Below, piece by piece: positions 23,720 to 35,670 of a stretch of 58,190 nt of DNA. Source of the DNA: Cochliopodium minus (Eukaryota > Discosea > Himatismenida > Cochliopodiidae); the NCBI GenBank assembly GCA_024220525.1, contig JAMYWO010000051.1, forward strand, positions 53,573-111,762. Reading direction: 5' to 3'. The position numbers and the translations under genes are program-made. The stretch's first letter is position 1; each line of letters begins with the position of its first letter. A model generated the notes under the pieces. The model saw only the letters and a list, made by a program, of their open reading frames with translations, ran no database searches and was not told where the DNA came from.

Positions 23720-25284
23720 TTGAATTGTAGAATCAATTTATCAGATCATACATCTATAAACTCAAATTCTCAAAATATTATTATTTTTATTATTTTTTTT
23801 CAAGATCAAGAAATCTATTTCAAAGATTTAGAACTGACAACAATCAAAGATGTACAAACAATCAAAGATCTCATCGAAAACCAAAAGTATCTTCCCATGA
23901 AACAAAATAATAGGAACGAGTCACCTTTTTTCTATTGCATGGCTTTCAACGAAAATTTGCAAGTGATAAAGTATTTGGTAGAAGATGTTCATTGTCATTT
24001 ATTTTCGAATAACAAATTTGAAATTAATCCCTTCCTTTCTTCCATTATTTTCAATGAGTAAAAGGACAAGAAATTTTTTTATATTTTTTTTATTTTTTAT
24101 GAAAAATTTAATAATAATTATTTCATAATTTATTTTAAATAATAAATGTTTTTATTTGATTTTTGATTTAAAAAGAAAAATTAAATTAAATTTTTAAAAT
24201 CAAAAAAATAAGATTTTTCACAATAAATATTTTTGTAAGTAAATCAAATATTTAAGAAATAATAATTTTTTTATTGTGGTTATTTACTTTTAATAATGGA
24301 GTATGTAAACTATTTTTTCAAAAAATTTTTTTTAAAAAAAATTTGTTAAAAAACAAAAGAAATTTGGAAGTGGTGAAATATCTGATGAAGCGAGATGAGA
24401 ACTATGCAGCGACTGCGAATTTGTTGTTTGGGAAATTCATAAGTTGTTGCGAAAACTTGGAAACGGTGAAATATTTCGTAGATGAGTTGCGGAGCGACAT
24501 ATATTATGAAATCAAAAGCAAAAAAGAAATCTTGAAAAAAATCTTGTCTAAAAATCTTAACTTTGAAATCTCCAAATATTTTATTGAAGAAAAAGGGTTT
24601 AATTCACATTTTCACGATAAAAATGGTGGAAACATTCTTCATTTTTATTGTGAACACAAATATGTTGTGAAGCTTCAAGGGTTGAAATATTTGGTTGAGA
24701 AAGAGCAAATTAATGTCAATACTCCAAACAAACTAAAGTGCATCCCCCTTCATTTTCTATTTAAAAATAGTTCCACTGATTTGGATTGCATAAAATATCT
24801 GATCGAAATGAAAAGTGATCTTAATCTCGTAAACTTGGATGGTAACACCCCTGTTCATAACTTTTTCGAGAGTTTTTTCGAAAATAATTATGACATTGAA
24901 AATCTGAAATGTTTTCTTTATTTCTGCCTTTGTTTTAAGCTCAATTTAAACCTCAGGAACCGTTTGGAAGATAGCATTTACAAAACTTTGAAATTTCATC
25001 TCTTTGGGACTAAAAACAGTTTTTTCTTGGAAAATTTGGAAAATAGAAATATTTGGAACGAAAAGGATCACAAATATTTCTCTCCTCAAATCAAAAAATC
25101 CATCTTTTTCTTTTTGGTTTCTGTCAAAGTAAAATATGCGGGAAAATTTAAATGGAGGATGCCCAAATATCTCTTTTTTATCATCATAAACTATTTCGTT
25201 TCTTCTTCTCTGTTTTCTCCAAAATTTATAATAAAAGGAAAAACAGAAAAGCTTAGAAATATTATCAAAAAAAGAAAAAATTGA
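23720..25284 (+). CDS. Ankyrin-repeat protein with C-terminal F-box/PRANC-like motif
   Basis: Two exons are seen: about 23720/23807-24057, and about 24355-25284, joined by a ~300-bp intron (donor GA/GTAAAA, acceptor AAAAG). The joined frame shows repeated ankyrin-like helices: ENLQVIKYLVED, NLEVVKYLMKRDEN, NLETVKYFVDELRSD, GLKYLVEKEQINVNT and LDCIKYLIEMKSDLNLV. One repeat has a clear NLDGNTPVH turn. The C-terminus contains KWRMPKYLFFIIINYF, an F-box-like core, then a Lys-rich tail. Such terminal motifs couple ankyrin proteins to SKP1 in PRANC-type adaptors. The true start is uncertain: no suitable ATG precedes the first repeat, so an upstream exon is probably missing. It converges with the LACTB2 fragment. 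Confidence 0.7.
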
Positions 25285-25353
25285 AGAAGATATTTCTCAA
25301 AACATTTTTTTTATTTTTTTATTTTTTTTGTTCTTTTTTTTTTATTATTTTCT

Positions 25354-25767
25354 TTATAGTTTTCCTTCAAATTTAAGTTTTTCCAAGTGTAATTCTACAT
25401 TTCTTCTTGCAAATGGCCAAGTTTTCTCGTCAGGATACATACTTTTCAAAATCTCTTCCATTTCACTTACTCCTTTCTTTTTCAAATCTAAGATCTAAAT
25501 TTCAAAAATAAAAATAAAACGAAAAAATAAACAAAATGTATTTTATTTAAAATAAATTAATAAAAAATAAAAAATTAAAAAAAATTAAATTTAAATAAAA
25601 TTGAATAGAAAAATTGTTTCATTTTACTTGATTTTCCCTTTGTTGTCTGTTCTCCAAGAAAAATTTCAAGAAGGGAACGTAGTTGTAAGAAGGTTTTCCA
25701 TGTGAAGGAATGATGATGCGAGGAGAAGGTTTCAAATCAAGCAACATGCGACAAGTATTGAAATAAT
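25354..25767 (-). CDS. C-terminal fragment of a LACTB2-type metallo-beta-lactamase-fold protein
   Basis: Two minus-strand exons (25767-25628 and 25494-25354) join in phase 0. They encode the C-terminal ~90 residues of an endoribonuclease LACTB2-like protein. The MBL C-terminal histidine loop is visible as RIIIPSHGKPSYN, followed by FLENRQQRENQIL and the winged-helix tail MEEILKSMYPDEKTWPFARR and VELHLEKLKFEGKL. This order (PGHG-type loop, HR..RE.QIL helix, winged helix) is characteristic of the family. The catalytic HxHxDH domain should lie upstream, beyond 25767, but that space is a low-complexity tract and then an exon of an unrelated plus-strand channel. The gene is truncated at its 5' side, by rearrangement or misassembly. 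Confidence 0.7.
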
Positions 25768-25968
25768 CTTTTTTTTAAGACAAATTTTTTTTATTTTTAA
25801 AAATAATTGATTTTATAATAGTTTTTATTTATTTTTTTATTTTTTTATTTTTCTATTTTTTTTTTCATTATTTTTATTTATTTTATTTTTTTATTTTTTT
25901 ATTTTTTATTTTTTATTTTTTATTTTTTATTTTTTATTTTTTATTTTTTATTTTTATTTTGATTTTAG
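25768..25968. repeat. Low-complexity (T5-6A)n tract separating two headless genes
   Basis: Largely TTTTTATTTTTT units. On its left is a LACTB2 fragment lacking its 5' part; on its right is a TMEM63 gene lacking its 5' part. This is a candidate misassembly point. Confidence 0.6.
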
Positions 25969-28900
25969 AAAAAAGAGAACACTGGGAATTGTTTTGTGAC
26001 ATTCAAATCACTGCAGCACTGCCAAGATATCATCAAAGGAGCGAAAAACAAAGGGTATAAGCCCATGCCCGACAAAATGGAGATCAAAACTCAAAAACTT
26101 CGTCACATCCTCAAAACCATGAATTGGAACATCAAGCAAGGTAATAGATTTAAAATTCTTAATAAATCAAAAAAAAAATAAAAAATAAAAAATGTAAAAA
26201 TAAAAAATATAAAAATAAAAAATAAAAAAATAAAATAAAAAAATAAAAATAAAAATAAAAATAAAAATAAAAATAAAAATAAAAAGTAAAAATAAAAATA
26301 AAAATAAAAAGTAAAAATAAAAATAAAAATAAAAATAAAAATAAAAATAAAAAATCCTTTTAAAAAAAATAAAAATCAATAAATAAATAAAAATGAATGA
26401 TTTCATTAAAAAATTGTTTGTTTATTTCAGCACCTGACGCAACTGATGTCATCCATGATAACTTGGGATCCAACTTGTATATTTACGTGATAAAAACTTT
26501 GTGCATTAACGTGCTCATCTTCATCCTCCTCTTTTTCTTTACCACTCCTATTTCCATCATTGGGTAACTTTTAATTTATTGTTTTATTTTTTTATTTTTT
26601 TTATTTTTTTATTTTTCATTTGTTTTTATTTTTTTAATTTTTTTATGTTTTTTATGTTTTTTAAACTTTCTTTTATTTTTATTAATTTTATTAATTTTAT
26701 AAATTTTTTTTTTATTTTTTTATTTTTTATTTATTGATTTTATTGATTTTATTAATTTTATTAATTTTATTAATTTTATTAATTTTATTTTCATTTTTTA
26801 TTTTTTATTTTTTCAATTTTCAAGATCTTTTTCGAACATTTTCACCAACTACGACATCTTGAGCAAATTTTCAAAGTCCATAGCTAAAGTCTTCAAATTT
26901 TTGGGAAACAGCACGATTGGTAAAAACATTTTTCGAATGTTTGTTTTATTAATTTTATTTTCTATTTTTATTTTTATTTTATTTTAAAATTTTTTCGAAT
27001 TAATATTCTGTCTTCTTATTTTTTATTTTTTATTTCCTTATCATAATTTTTTTTTTTTGATTATCTTATTTTTATTTCTTAATATTTTTTATTTCAAATT
27101 TTTTTTTTATATTTTTTTAATTTTTAATTCGATTTTATTTTTGTTAGTCTATGGATACCTGGCTTCTCTGCTCTTAATGATATGCACGCTTTTAGTGCCA
27201 AGACTGATGACCTTCTTCGCGTGGTACCAAGGCCACGAGACCTATTCTCAAAGGGAGAGATCTACAATGAGAAAAATCTATTTTTATCTTCTTTTGGCAC
27301 TTGTAAAGAAAAAAAACATTAAAAAAATAATAAAAAATAATCAAAAAAATAAGAAAAAATAATAAAAAAATAATTAAAAAATAATTAAAAAATAATTAAA
27401 AAATAATTAAAAAATAATTATTTAAAAAAAGGTTTTTAAATAATTAAAAAATATTTATTTAAAATCATGATTTAAAGAAATAACAAAATTTATTTTATTG
27501 TAGGTTGTCATGCCTTCTATTTTCATCACCTCGCTTGATGCTCTTTGGAAATTTTCTTTGGGTACGAATATTAGAATCCCAATAATTTTTTTGCATTTTA
27601 GTATTTTTATATTTTTATATTTTTAGTTATTTTATTTTTTTATTTTTTTATATTTTTATTTTTTTATTTTTATTTCTTTATTTTTTTATTTTTTTATTTT
27701 TTCAGCAAAAGGAGGATTTGACAACATTCTGAAAGAATTTGGAGGAATTTTCCCCAATGCCATATTTTTCATGAACTATCTCCTCGCAATCGCCTTCGTA
27801 GGAAACTTTGCAGAGTTTTTGTTTTTGCCCATCTCTATTGTAAACAACAATTTTGTGTTTTTTATAATATATTTTTTTTTATGTTTTTTTTTTATTATTT
27901 AATTTTAAGATTATTTAATTTTATTAAAACTTCAATTTTTTATTTTTTAAGATTTATCTTTTTTATTCAAAATTTTTTAATTATTTTATTTCGTTAACAT
28001 TTTATTTTTTTATCATTTAATTTGATTATTAAACCTTTAACCTTTTTTTCAAAATTTTAACATTTTTATTTTTTATTTTTATTTGTTTACTTTTTTATTT
28101 TTTATTTTTTTATTTTTTTATTTTTTATTTTTTTATTTATTTTTTATTTTTTATTTTTTATTTTTTATTTTTTTATTTTTTATAACCTCATAGATAGCTT
28201 GGTTCAAATACAAAGTGGCGATAACAAGGGAAGAGAAGAGCAAAGCGAAGAACTACTACAGAGTTCCCTTCATGTTCGGCTTCCAGTACGCCTACATCTG
28301 CACCATCTTCGCCATGTGCATCCTTTACAGCACTGTTGTCCCCATTCTCCTGTTTTCGCTTTGTTCGCCGTTTTGAACAAGTACATTGTTGATAAACATC
28401 ATTTAGTAAAAAAAAATTAAAAATATCCAAAAATTTTAAAAAATTAAAAATATTCAAAAAAATTCAAAATATCCAAAAAAATTCAAAATATCAAAAAAAT
28501 TTAAAATTTAAATATTCAAAATTTAACTTTTGACATCTAATTAAAAATTTTCTTATTAAAAAAACAATTATTAATACAATCAACGAAAATATGATGTTAA
28601 AAACTTTTCACACTTAAAAATCAAATTTAAAATTATAATAATAAAAATTTACTGTCTATATCTCGCATATTTATTGGGGAATATATTCATTCAAACACAT
28701 TATAATAATAAAAAATTTTTACTAAAATAAAAAATTCTTGATTATAAAACTAATCAAAAATAAATATTAAAAATTTTTTTAATTTCAAACAATTTACAAT
28801 TTAAATAGAAATTAAATATTTATTATTTTTCCTTTAAAGGTGTATGTCAACCAAAAGACTCACAGCGACCTTCACATCACAAAACAGTGATGAAATTTAT

Positions 28901-29544
28901 TTTGACAAGTCTGATGATGTATCAGGATGCATGATTTGCTTTTTACTTCATCCAATCATCTACTCCTTGTGGTAAAATAAACAAATTGATCAAAAAAAAA
29001 TAATAACACAAAATTAAAAAAATTTAAAATGTGATAAAAAATAAAAATAAAAGTAAAAAATAAAAATTTAAAAATAAAATTTAAAAATAAAAAATAAAAA
29101 ATAAAATGTGATAAAAATAAAAAATAAAAAATAAAAAAATAAAAATAAAAAAAATAAAAAATAAAAAATAAAATAAAAAAATTATTTTTTTGTTAATCTC
29201 ATAAAAAAATTAAAGCAATCATTTGTGGTGTTATATTCGGGATAACCTTGATAATCACAATTTTGATAATCTTCAACAAAACGATCGTCAGACAAAAGTT
29301 CTACGATCTCGAAGTAGACCAAGAGATCACACTCGAGATCATCAAACGTAAATCGTATCGCAACCCCATTTTGAAGGACAAGGTATTCAAACAGTTTCTC
29401 AAGGAATATCGCAACTTGAACTTGGACGAGGAGAATCTCAAGTTTAATGTCCCTCTTGACCGAAGCGACAGCAACATCAGTTTGCCAGTTCTCAGAAAGG
29501 AAAGGCACAAAAAAAAGTTGAGCAGTTCTTATGTTGATATTTAA
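25969..29544 (+). CDS. TMEM63/OSCA (CSC1-like) ion channel, N-terminus missing and frameshifted
   Basis: Exons: 25969-26140, 26431-26563, about 26825-26919, 27147-27302, 27505-27561, 27706-27840, 28194-28407, about 28842-28973 and 29212-29544. The first encodes the end of the cytosolic domain (GNCFVTFKSLQHCQD). Next comes APDATDVIHDNLGSN, matching the 'AP.P.DI.W.NL' element before the RSN1_7TM pore domain. Later exons give successive membrane helices, including FMFGFQYAYICTIFAMCILY and NKYIVDKHHLV, as in TMEM63. The last exon is a charged C-terminal tail. The family forms mechanosensitive or osmosensitive cation channels. The N-terminal helices are absent to the left. Compared with the second copy at 38191, exons 28194 and 28842 lack single bases near 28350, 28880 and 28924 and two T near 28943, breaking the frame; these look like sequence errors. 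Confidence 0.8.
26141..26430. repeat. A-rich (AAAAAT)n intron of the TMEM63 gene
   Basis: Many tandem aaaaat units with occasional aaaaagt variants between two TMEM63 exons; A-rich on the sense strand, unlike most introns here. Confidence 0.75.
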
Positions 29545-29651
29545 AAAACAAAAAAAAAAACAAAAATTAAATAATATTTATCATTATTAAATTAAATTAA
29601 TTTTTATATAAAAATCCCTTTTAAAAATTTCAATAACAAGAAACAGGAGGG

Positions 29652-30506
29652 TTATATGAATTTTCTTTCGATCATATCAAAATTTTTAATTTCTACATTC
29701 TCGAGATATTTTGTCTGAAAAGGTAAAGGAGGCAGCATAGTCAATTTATTCTCTGAGGAAATACAACAAAAAGAATAAAGTTTCCCATTCTCCGATAAAG
29801 CAACATTCGTGAAAGTGACTTGATACTCTATTTCTTGTGAATCTTTTTCACGACAAAAAAAACTGACAGTCCCAACTTTGTTTTGGTAACTTCCCTTGTG
29901 AACCATCATGTAAAACTTGTAACCGCTTTTTATTAATTTGAGAGTTGTAGTATTCATTCCCTTTCCGTCATTAACGAGAATAACACAATACGAATTGAAA
30001 TAAGTGTATCTTGTTGCATTTGTTCCATAATGTCTATCTTCGTCAAGATCTGTTTCTTTCTTACAAACTCCCAAACCATAATAAGAAAACTTCTCGAATT
30101 CTGCAAGGAAAGGATACATAAAGTTTTCTTCGAGATGATTCTTTGAGATGCAGCTTTTCCAGTTGGATGAGTTCTTTAATGTCTTAACTACATTTGGTAC
30201 TTTTGGATCGAATGTAAAATAAGGATCCATTCTATTCTCATCCCATACACTCAAAGATTCAAAAAAGCATCTCTTCCAATTCTCACATCCATTTGGCAAT
30301 TTTTTAACCTGATATCTCCCGGAGAGAAATAGATTCCAGAATTTATCGTTCTCCTTTAAGATGAAGAAAAAACATTTACATACCCTAGCTATTTCCATCA
30401 ATTCCACCAATTCAAGAAAAGAGAAAATTAACATCCAACATTGCTTTAAGGAACTATCTATTTTAATCAATCCTTTTTTATTCACAGAATTTAATTCTTT
30501 TTTCAT
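29652..30506 (-). CDS. Intronless F-box protein, paralogue of the gene at 42275
   Basis: This is a single exon of 284 codons with ATG at 30506. The F-box lies at residues ~22-60 (QCWMLIFSFLELVELMEIA then VCKCFFFILKENDKFWNLFL). The rest is a domain shared with the paralogue at 42275-43303, including FDPKVPNVV, NWKSCISKN, YKFYMMVHKGS and EIEYQVTFTNVALSENGKLY. The second domain is beta-rich and I do not recognise it; it is presumably the substrate-binding part. F-box proteins bind SKP1 in SCF ubiquitin ligases. The paralogue carries an intron after its FGLG motif; here the matching YYGLG is uninterrupted. Confidence 0.8.
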   Translation of the reverse strand: MKKELNSVNKKGLIKIDSSLKQCWMLIFSFLELVELMEIARVCKCFFFILKENDKFWNLFLSGRYQVKKLPNGCENWKRCFFESLSVWDENRMDPYFTFDPKVPNVVKTLKNSSNWKSCISKNHLEENFMYPFLAEFEKFSYYGLGVCKKETDLDEDRHYGTNATRYTYFNSYCVILVNDGKGMNTTTLKLIKSGYKFYMMVHKGSYQNKVGTVSFFCREKDSQEIEYQVTFTNVALSENGKLYSFCCISSENKLTMLPPLPFQTKYLENVEIKNFDMIERKFI

Positions 30507-30674
30507 TTTTTTTTTTTTTTTTCAGAAATTTTGATAAAGTTTAATAATTTATAATAAAACAAACAATCATCCAATTCCAAAAAGAAAAAAAGATGATGAG
30601 ATTGATGATATGATATATTTTTGTGTATTCTTTCTTCTCTGAAATGAAAAGAACAAGGAAAAGTGTTTTTTTTT

Positions 30675-33485
30675 TCAAATGACTTTGTCAATGACCTTAA
30701 ACTCCTTGGATAAGCTGTAGACAGGGTGAGAACCAACGAAACAAGAGATCCAAAAGAAATAGAGGCCAGATTTTAAAGGAGGAACATAGATGTCTTGAAT
30801 GAACTTATCGTGAAGCTTCTGAGGATTATATACAAGTTGAATGGAGTAATGAGGAGGAAAGTTTTCGTTGGATTGAGCTAAATAATTGGAAAAAAATCCG
30901 GGAACCTTGGAATCCATGCGTGTGACAGTTTTGTAAAACTTGAAGAGATCGTTAAAACAGTCGGAATTAGTGGCACAGTTGCGTGAAAACTTGGAACAGT
31001 CGATCACAATAGTTTTTTGTTCGGAATAGAGGTAGAGGTTCCAAATGGGAGAAGTTTTAGATACCCTCTTGAGCTCAAACTTTCCAGGGACACACATATC
31101 GACGAGGAAGAAAGGACGCAAAGTGACGTTTTCATGCTTGAAAGAGGGACATTCATAGTAAAGAAAATCCATCACCTTTTGGAAATCGATGTTGATGTTG
31201 ATCTCCTTCTTGCTTAAAAACTCGGACAAACAACTCTCAGAAATAAAATCTACGTAGAATCCGAAACACTCAAAATAATAGAGAACATTATTTTCGCTTT
31301 GAGGACCATAATTGAGAGGAACGGGCGAGATGCTGAAAACAACCGAAGTGTATTGGTTTTTCAAGAGATATTGACCCATCACATTCAAAATATATCTCTG
31401 GTTCGAAAAACAACAATCGTTGGTCTTATCGGAATCGTTATCTTCCCTTCTGAAGAGCAAAGACTCAATATTAGGTTTCAAAGGGTTCTCTTCCTTATTT
31501 GTCTGAACGTTGGAGAAAGAAGAAAAATATCCCAAGTTCTCTACGAGACTTTGGACCTTCTCAGTTGGCCCTAAGTACATCTTCTTCAATAATTGAGAAT
31601 CGTTAAGTACGAAAACAGTTGCGTGGTGGATATGCTTGTAGTTTTTGATCATCTTGAGCAACCATCTGTTGTTCTTTTGATCCCTGAAGATGTGGTACTT
31701 TTGCTTTACAACCTTGTTAGGATGCAAAATGAAAATACGTGTAAAGTTGTTTCTTCCGATAAACTCAAAGTGAGAGCTGTACGTGCTGATGTCGAATCTA
31801 GGGCTCTCGCTGGAAAGAGCATTCTCGATGGATTGAGAGATACTGTTCACTTTGTTCTTGTCGGAAATGTTGAGTTGTTCCACCATCAAATTCTTCAGAT
31901 CTATCAAAGTGATGAACGAAACCTAAAATTAAGCAATACAAATGTTATTTGAAAATAAACGAGCAAAATTAAAGAATCTTTTTTACAAAAAGGTAATAAA
32001 TTGAAAAAAATATGTGTAATAAATAAAAAATATTTTTTTAAAAGTGTATACCTCATGTCCACTTATATTACAATGATGCAAAGTCCCATTTGTGCTATAC
32101 TTTACGATTGGAACATTGGCAAAGTTATAGGTCGGCTTTGTGGCGGTCAAGCTGGATGTCTTTGGTTTTTTGTTTCCAGATTGGGGTTTTACCTCAGATA
32201 TCCTCTTTTTCGTTTGCTGTGTTTTTGTTTTTTTCTGATTTTTAGTAGGATTTGGCTCATCATCTTCATCTTCAAATGTTTCATCATAGCTGTCGTTTCC
32301 CGAGTTGGATACATCCTCTGCATTATAATTTAGCTTATTATTGTAATTTTGGTTGTTATTGAGTTGATTATATGGATCAGATGTGTTTATCATCATAGGA
32401 TGTAGATTATAATTAGTATTATTATTATTAATGCTAAATTCCTCTTTATTTTCCAATTTTACATTATAGAGCTGGTTATATTGATTTGGTGGCATCTGTG
32501 GATATCTGTTGGGAGAATTATTTATCAAAAGATGATTATTATGTATTATAGGATAATTATTTTGATACGTGGCATAATTGGATGGATATCCATTAGTATC
32601 TATTAGGTTTGAATTATAATTTCCATTGTTATTCGTTTGTATAATTTTCCCTTGTGTATTATCATATTCATTGAGATTATTTTGTGGGTTATGCTTGTTA
32701 TTTGAATTATTATTATTGTCATTATGTGATGGTGAGGATTGCATATTCAAGTTAATTTGAATATTATTAATATTATTTAGAGAATTTAAATTATCAGGCG
32801 GAGATTCCATGTTTCTGGGAGGATCATTGGAGGTATCATTAGAAATAGGGTCATCATTCTCCAATTCGTCATCTTTTTTGCCAAGACACCTAGGTGTAAT
32901 AATATAATTAGTGAGTGGAACATCAGGAGATTCTTGGATGTTTCCATATATAAACCCAAAAGATCCATTTTCCAGAAACTCATCAACCGAGATGAAAGTA
33001 GAATATTTATTTGGTGTCAATAAATGCTTTGGTATATCCATCTCTTCCTTGGCTGGTTTAGTCAAAAATTTGATAACATTCTCAGGATTATCTTTCTTGG
33101 TCCTATTCTGAATGATATATCTCAGTTTATTCTTTCTACTAACATCCAATGTGATCTTCTCTGATAATTTCTGCTTCAATTGCCACATCGAGTAATAATA
33201 TTTTCCATCTATACTAATTCTATCCAAGATGATTTTTTCTTTTCCTTGCAATGAAAATATATCTTCATATTTATTGTTCAATGTACCTGACCTCCTCACT
33301 TTTTTTTGAAATGATTCCTCTGATATATCATAATACTTATGTTCTTCAAATATCGGATTGTTATTATTGTTTTTGTTATTTTTCAAATTTGTTTCCTCCA
33401 CTATATTATTATTAATATTATTATTATTTGATAGTTTTAGCTGAGTTTTTTCTTTATTTTCATCATTTTTGATTTTATCTTCCAT
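30675..33485 (-). CDS. Long Asn-rich protein of unknown function, possibly a nuclear regulator
   Basis: Two exons (33485-32052 and 31922-30675) joined by a ~130-bp intron (GTATAC...TTTTAG) give about 890 residues. The N-terminal region is Asn-rich, then a globular segment includes GKEKIILDRISIDGKYYYS and VSRKNKLRYIIQNRTKKD. The middle is a long Asn/Gln/Pro linker, then an acidic stretch (ETFEDEDDEPN) and a Lys-rich cluster (NQKKTKTQQTKKR) that could be a nuclear signal. The second exon is a large ordered domain beginning VSFITLIDLKNLMVEQ and ending FKVIDKVI. The architecture of two folded domains around a disordered basic linker suggests a transcription or signalling factor. I cannot assign a family. 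Confidence 0.7.
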
Positions 33486-34287
33486 ATTCTTTCTTTCCAA
33501 CAAACTGAATTGAAAAAATTAAAAAGAAATATTTCTTTTTTTCAAATTTATTGAGTTTTTTGATCGAAGGATAGGATTTATTCTAAAACAGTGATAATTC
33601 TAAAATGAATTTTTTTTTTTTTTTTTAATTTATAATTTATATTACCTCAGTAAATTTTCACCTCACTTTTTAAAAAATATTAGATGAGGAAAGCTTCAAA
33701 ATATTTCCATGGTAAGGGAATACAATAGAGGGTGAATAATTTTATAACAGTGAATTTTTTTTTCTTGAGAAAATTATTTAATTTATATTATTTTAATATA
33801 ATTAATTTTTTTTTAAATAATTTTATTTAGTTTATACTTTTATTATAATTTGTTAATGCATCAAGGATTCTACTTCCATTCTGGGAATATCAAAATACAG
33901 AAAATAAATGTAATAATAATTTTTTTAATAGGGATTTAATAGTCATAAATAACTTAAAAAAAAAAAATTTAAAAAATTAATTTTTTTTCTTTCACTTAGC
34001 GTCGAATAATTCCACCAAATGAAGAAATTAAAAATATATTCACCGATAAATAAAATAAAAAGAACTGAATTGAAAAAAAAATAAAGGAGGAGATGATTAT
34101 TGAATATTAATGCTTGAAGAAATCTCATTTCTTTTGTTTAAAAGATTTCATTATTCTTTAGATGATGAAAAACAAGTTTGAATGATTTATATTCTCGATA
34201 AATTTCAATCCAAAAAAAAAAGGATAACTTTGACAAATTAATGTCTTTGAGAACTTTATTTATGTCTTTATTCAAATAATTGTTTTC
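33486..34287. other. AT-rich intergenic stretch
   Basis: 5' flank of the Asn-rich gene and 3' flank of the cNMP/EF-hand gene, both on the minus strand. It holds poly-T runs and no supportable exon. Confidence 0.5.
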
Positions 34288-35435
34288 TAGTTCCCAATGA
34301 GTTTATTTTTTGCAACAGAAATAGCAATTCCCAAAAATACAAGACCCAAGGAAGTATACACTAGCCAGTTCTTTGTAGTATCAGGGGGAGGGAAGCACAA
34401 ATCTCTCAAGAGAGGTAGAGAATCTAAAAATTCTTGAAATTCAATTGTTCCACTTTTCAGAGAAAATTAATTAAAAATTAATTTTTGCATATGATATGGA
34501 TTTGGGAGAATTTTTATTATATTATAAAATATTAAAAAAAAAAGAAATTTCTTAAATTACCTTTTATCAGTATCAATCTTATCAAAAATCTTTTCAACAG
34601 ATTTTTTATCTAAAGCCTTTGCATTTAACTTTTTGACCAACTCATTGAATTCATCACGATCGATTTTCTCGTTCTTATCGACATCCACCCCATTGAAGAC
34701 CTTTCTGAAGTATTCGATGCTCTCTTTGTCCAAGTTTTTGGAGGGATTCTTGGCCAAGCATGCTTCTTTCAATTTTAATTTGAATCTCTCGAATCTCTTG
34801 GTGGAGATTGAGCGAATTTCTTTGAGAACATTTTCATTTTTAATTTTTTCAAAATCATCTCTCTTCAATGAAAGCAATATACTAAATGATAAGATTCAGG
34901 ATTAGAATATTTCAAAAATTCATTAATATATATATGCATATATATATATTAATGAATTTTTACATTGAATTTATGGATTATTTATTTATAGATTATTTTT
35001 CTTACACATCTGTTTGTGCTTGAATCTAGAGTATCCATTTTGAGTTGAGGGGATTTAATTTATTTGATATATATTGATGAGTTTATTTATATTTTTTTTT
35101 TTACTGTTGCTGTTCTTGTGATATCGAATAATAAAGCCATTTCTCCAAAGAAAGATCCTTTTTTCTCATTGTCGATCACCTTATCATTAGCAGAAAGAAT
35201 ATCGATAATGCCTTCATAAATGAAGAATAATTCATCTCCTAAACAATATATAAAACATGTATCTATGATTAGAGTAGGAATATATATATATTATTTACCT
35301 TTTGTGTTTACTTTAACAATGGTATCTCCTTTCTTAAATTTCTTGAGAACTAATTTCTCAGAGAGATTTTGGAATTCATTTTGATTCAATGGCTTGAGGA
35401 ATTCAATTTGTCTGAGAAAATCAATATAGCTCATT
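34288..35435 (-). CDS. Cyclic-nucleotide-binding, EF-hand, tail-anchored membrane protein
   Basis: Exons: 35435-35299, 35238-35105, a ~20-nt exon near 35009-35028, about 34882-34560, and about 34460-34288, all in phase. The N-terminal ~120 residues form a cNMP-binding domain: FKKGDTIVKVNTKG, DELFFIYEG, then the phosphate-binding cassette FFGEMALLFDITRTATV, with Gly-Glu and Arg retained. The fold ends with ILLSLKRDDF. Two EF-hands follow: DVDKNEKIDRDEF and, across an intron, DTDKSGTIEFQEF; both have canonical acidic ligands. The last ~25 residues are one hydrophobic helix (WLVYTSLGLVFLGIAISVA) and a short basic end, i.e. a tail anchor. It should sense cAMP or cGMP together with Ca2+ at a membrane. 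No kinase or channel domain is attached. Confidence 0.8.
34914..34961. repeat. Near-perfect AT-rich inverted repeat inside an intron
   Basis: The arms are AAAAATTCATTAATATAT-type, centred on ATGCAT, and differ only by one extra AT step in the right arm. It lies in an intron of the cNMP/EF-hand gene and would fold into a strong hairpin in the transcript. Confidence 0.6.
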
Positions 35436-35670
35436 TTTTCGATTTTTTTTTAATTTTTTGTTTTGAAATTTGAATTTAAAAAACAAATAGAATAATTCTC
35501 CTCAATTCAAGTTAATAAGAATTCAAAAGATTGTCCAATTTACAAAGGAAATTGGCTTTAATAAAATAAAAACTGAGAATTAATTAATACAAACACAAAA
35601 AAAATGAGAACAAAGGAGAACAAAAAGATCCGAATGATTGGTAATGTCTATGTTTTCGAAAGGATCTTAA

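Noticed and set aside
30675-33485. Assignment as a CudA- or STAT-like regulator
   Set aside because: The general layout is suggestive, but I could not identify a diagnostic motif, so no family is named.
33943-34128. Small hydrophobic minus-strand frame
   Set aside because: Composition-driven, without splice context or conserved features, in an AT-rich spacer.
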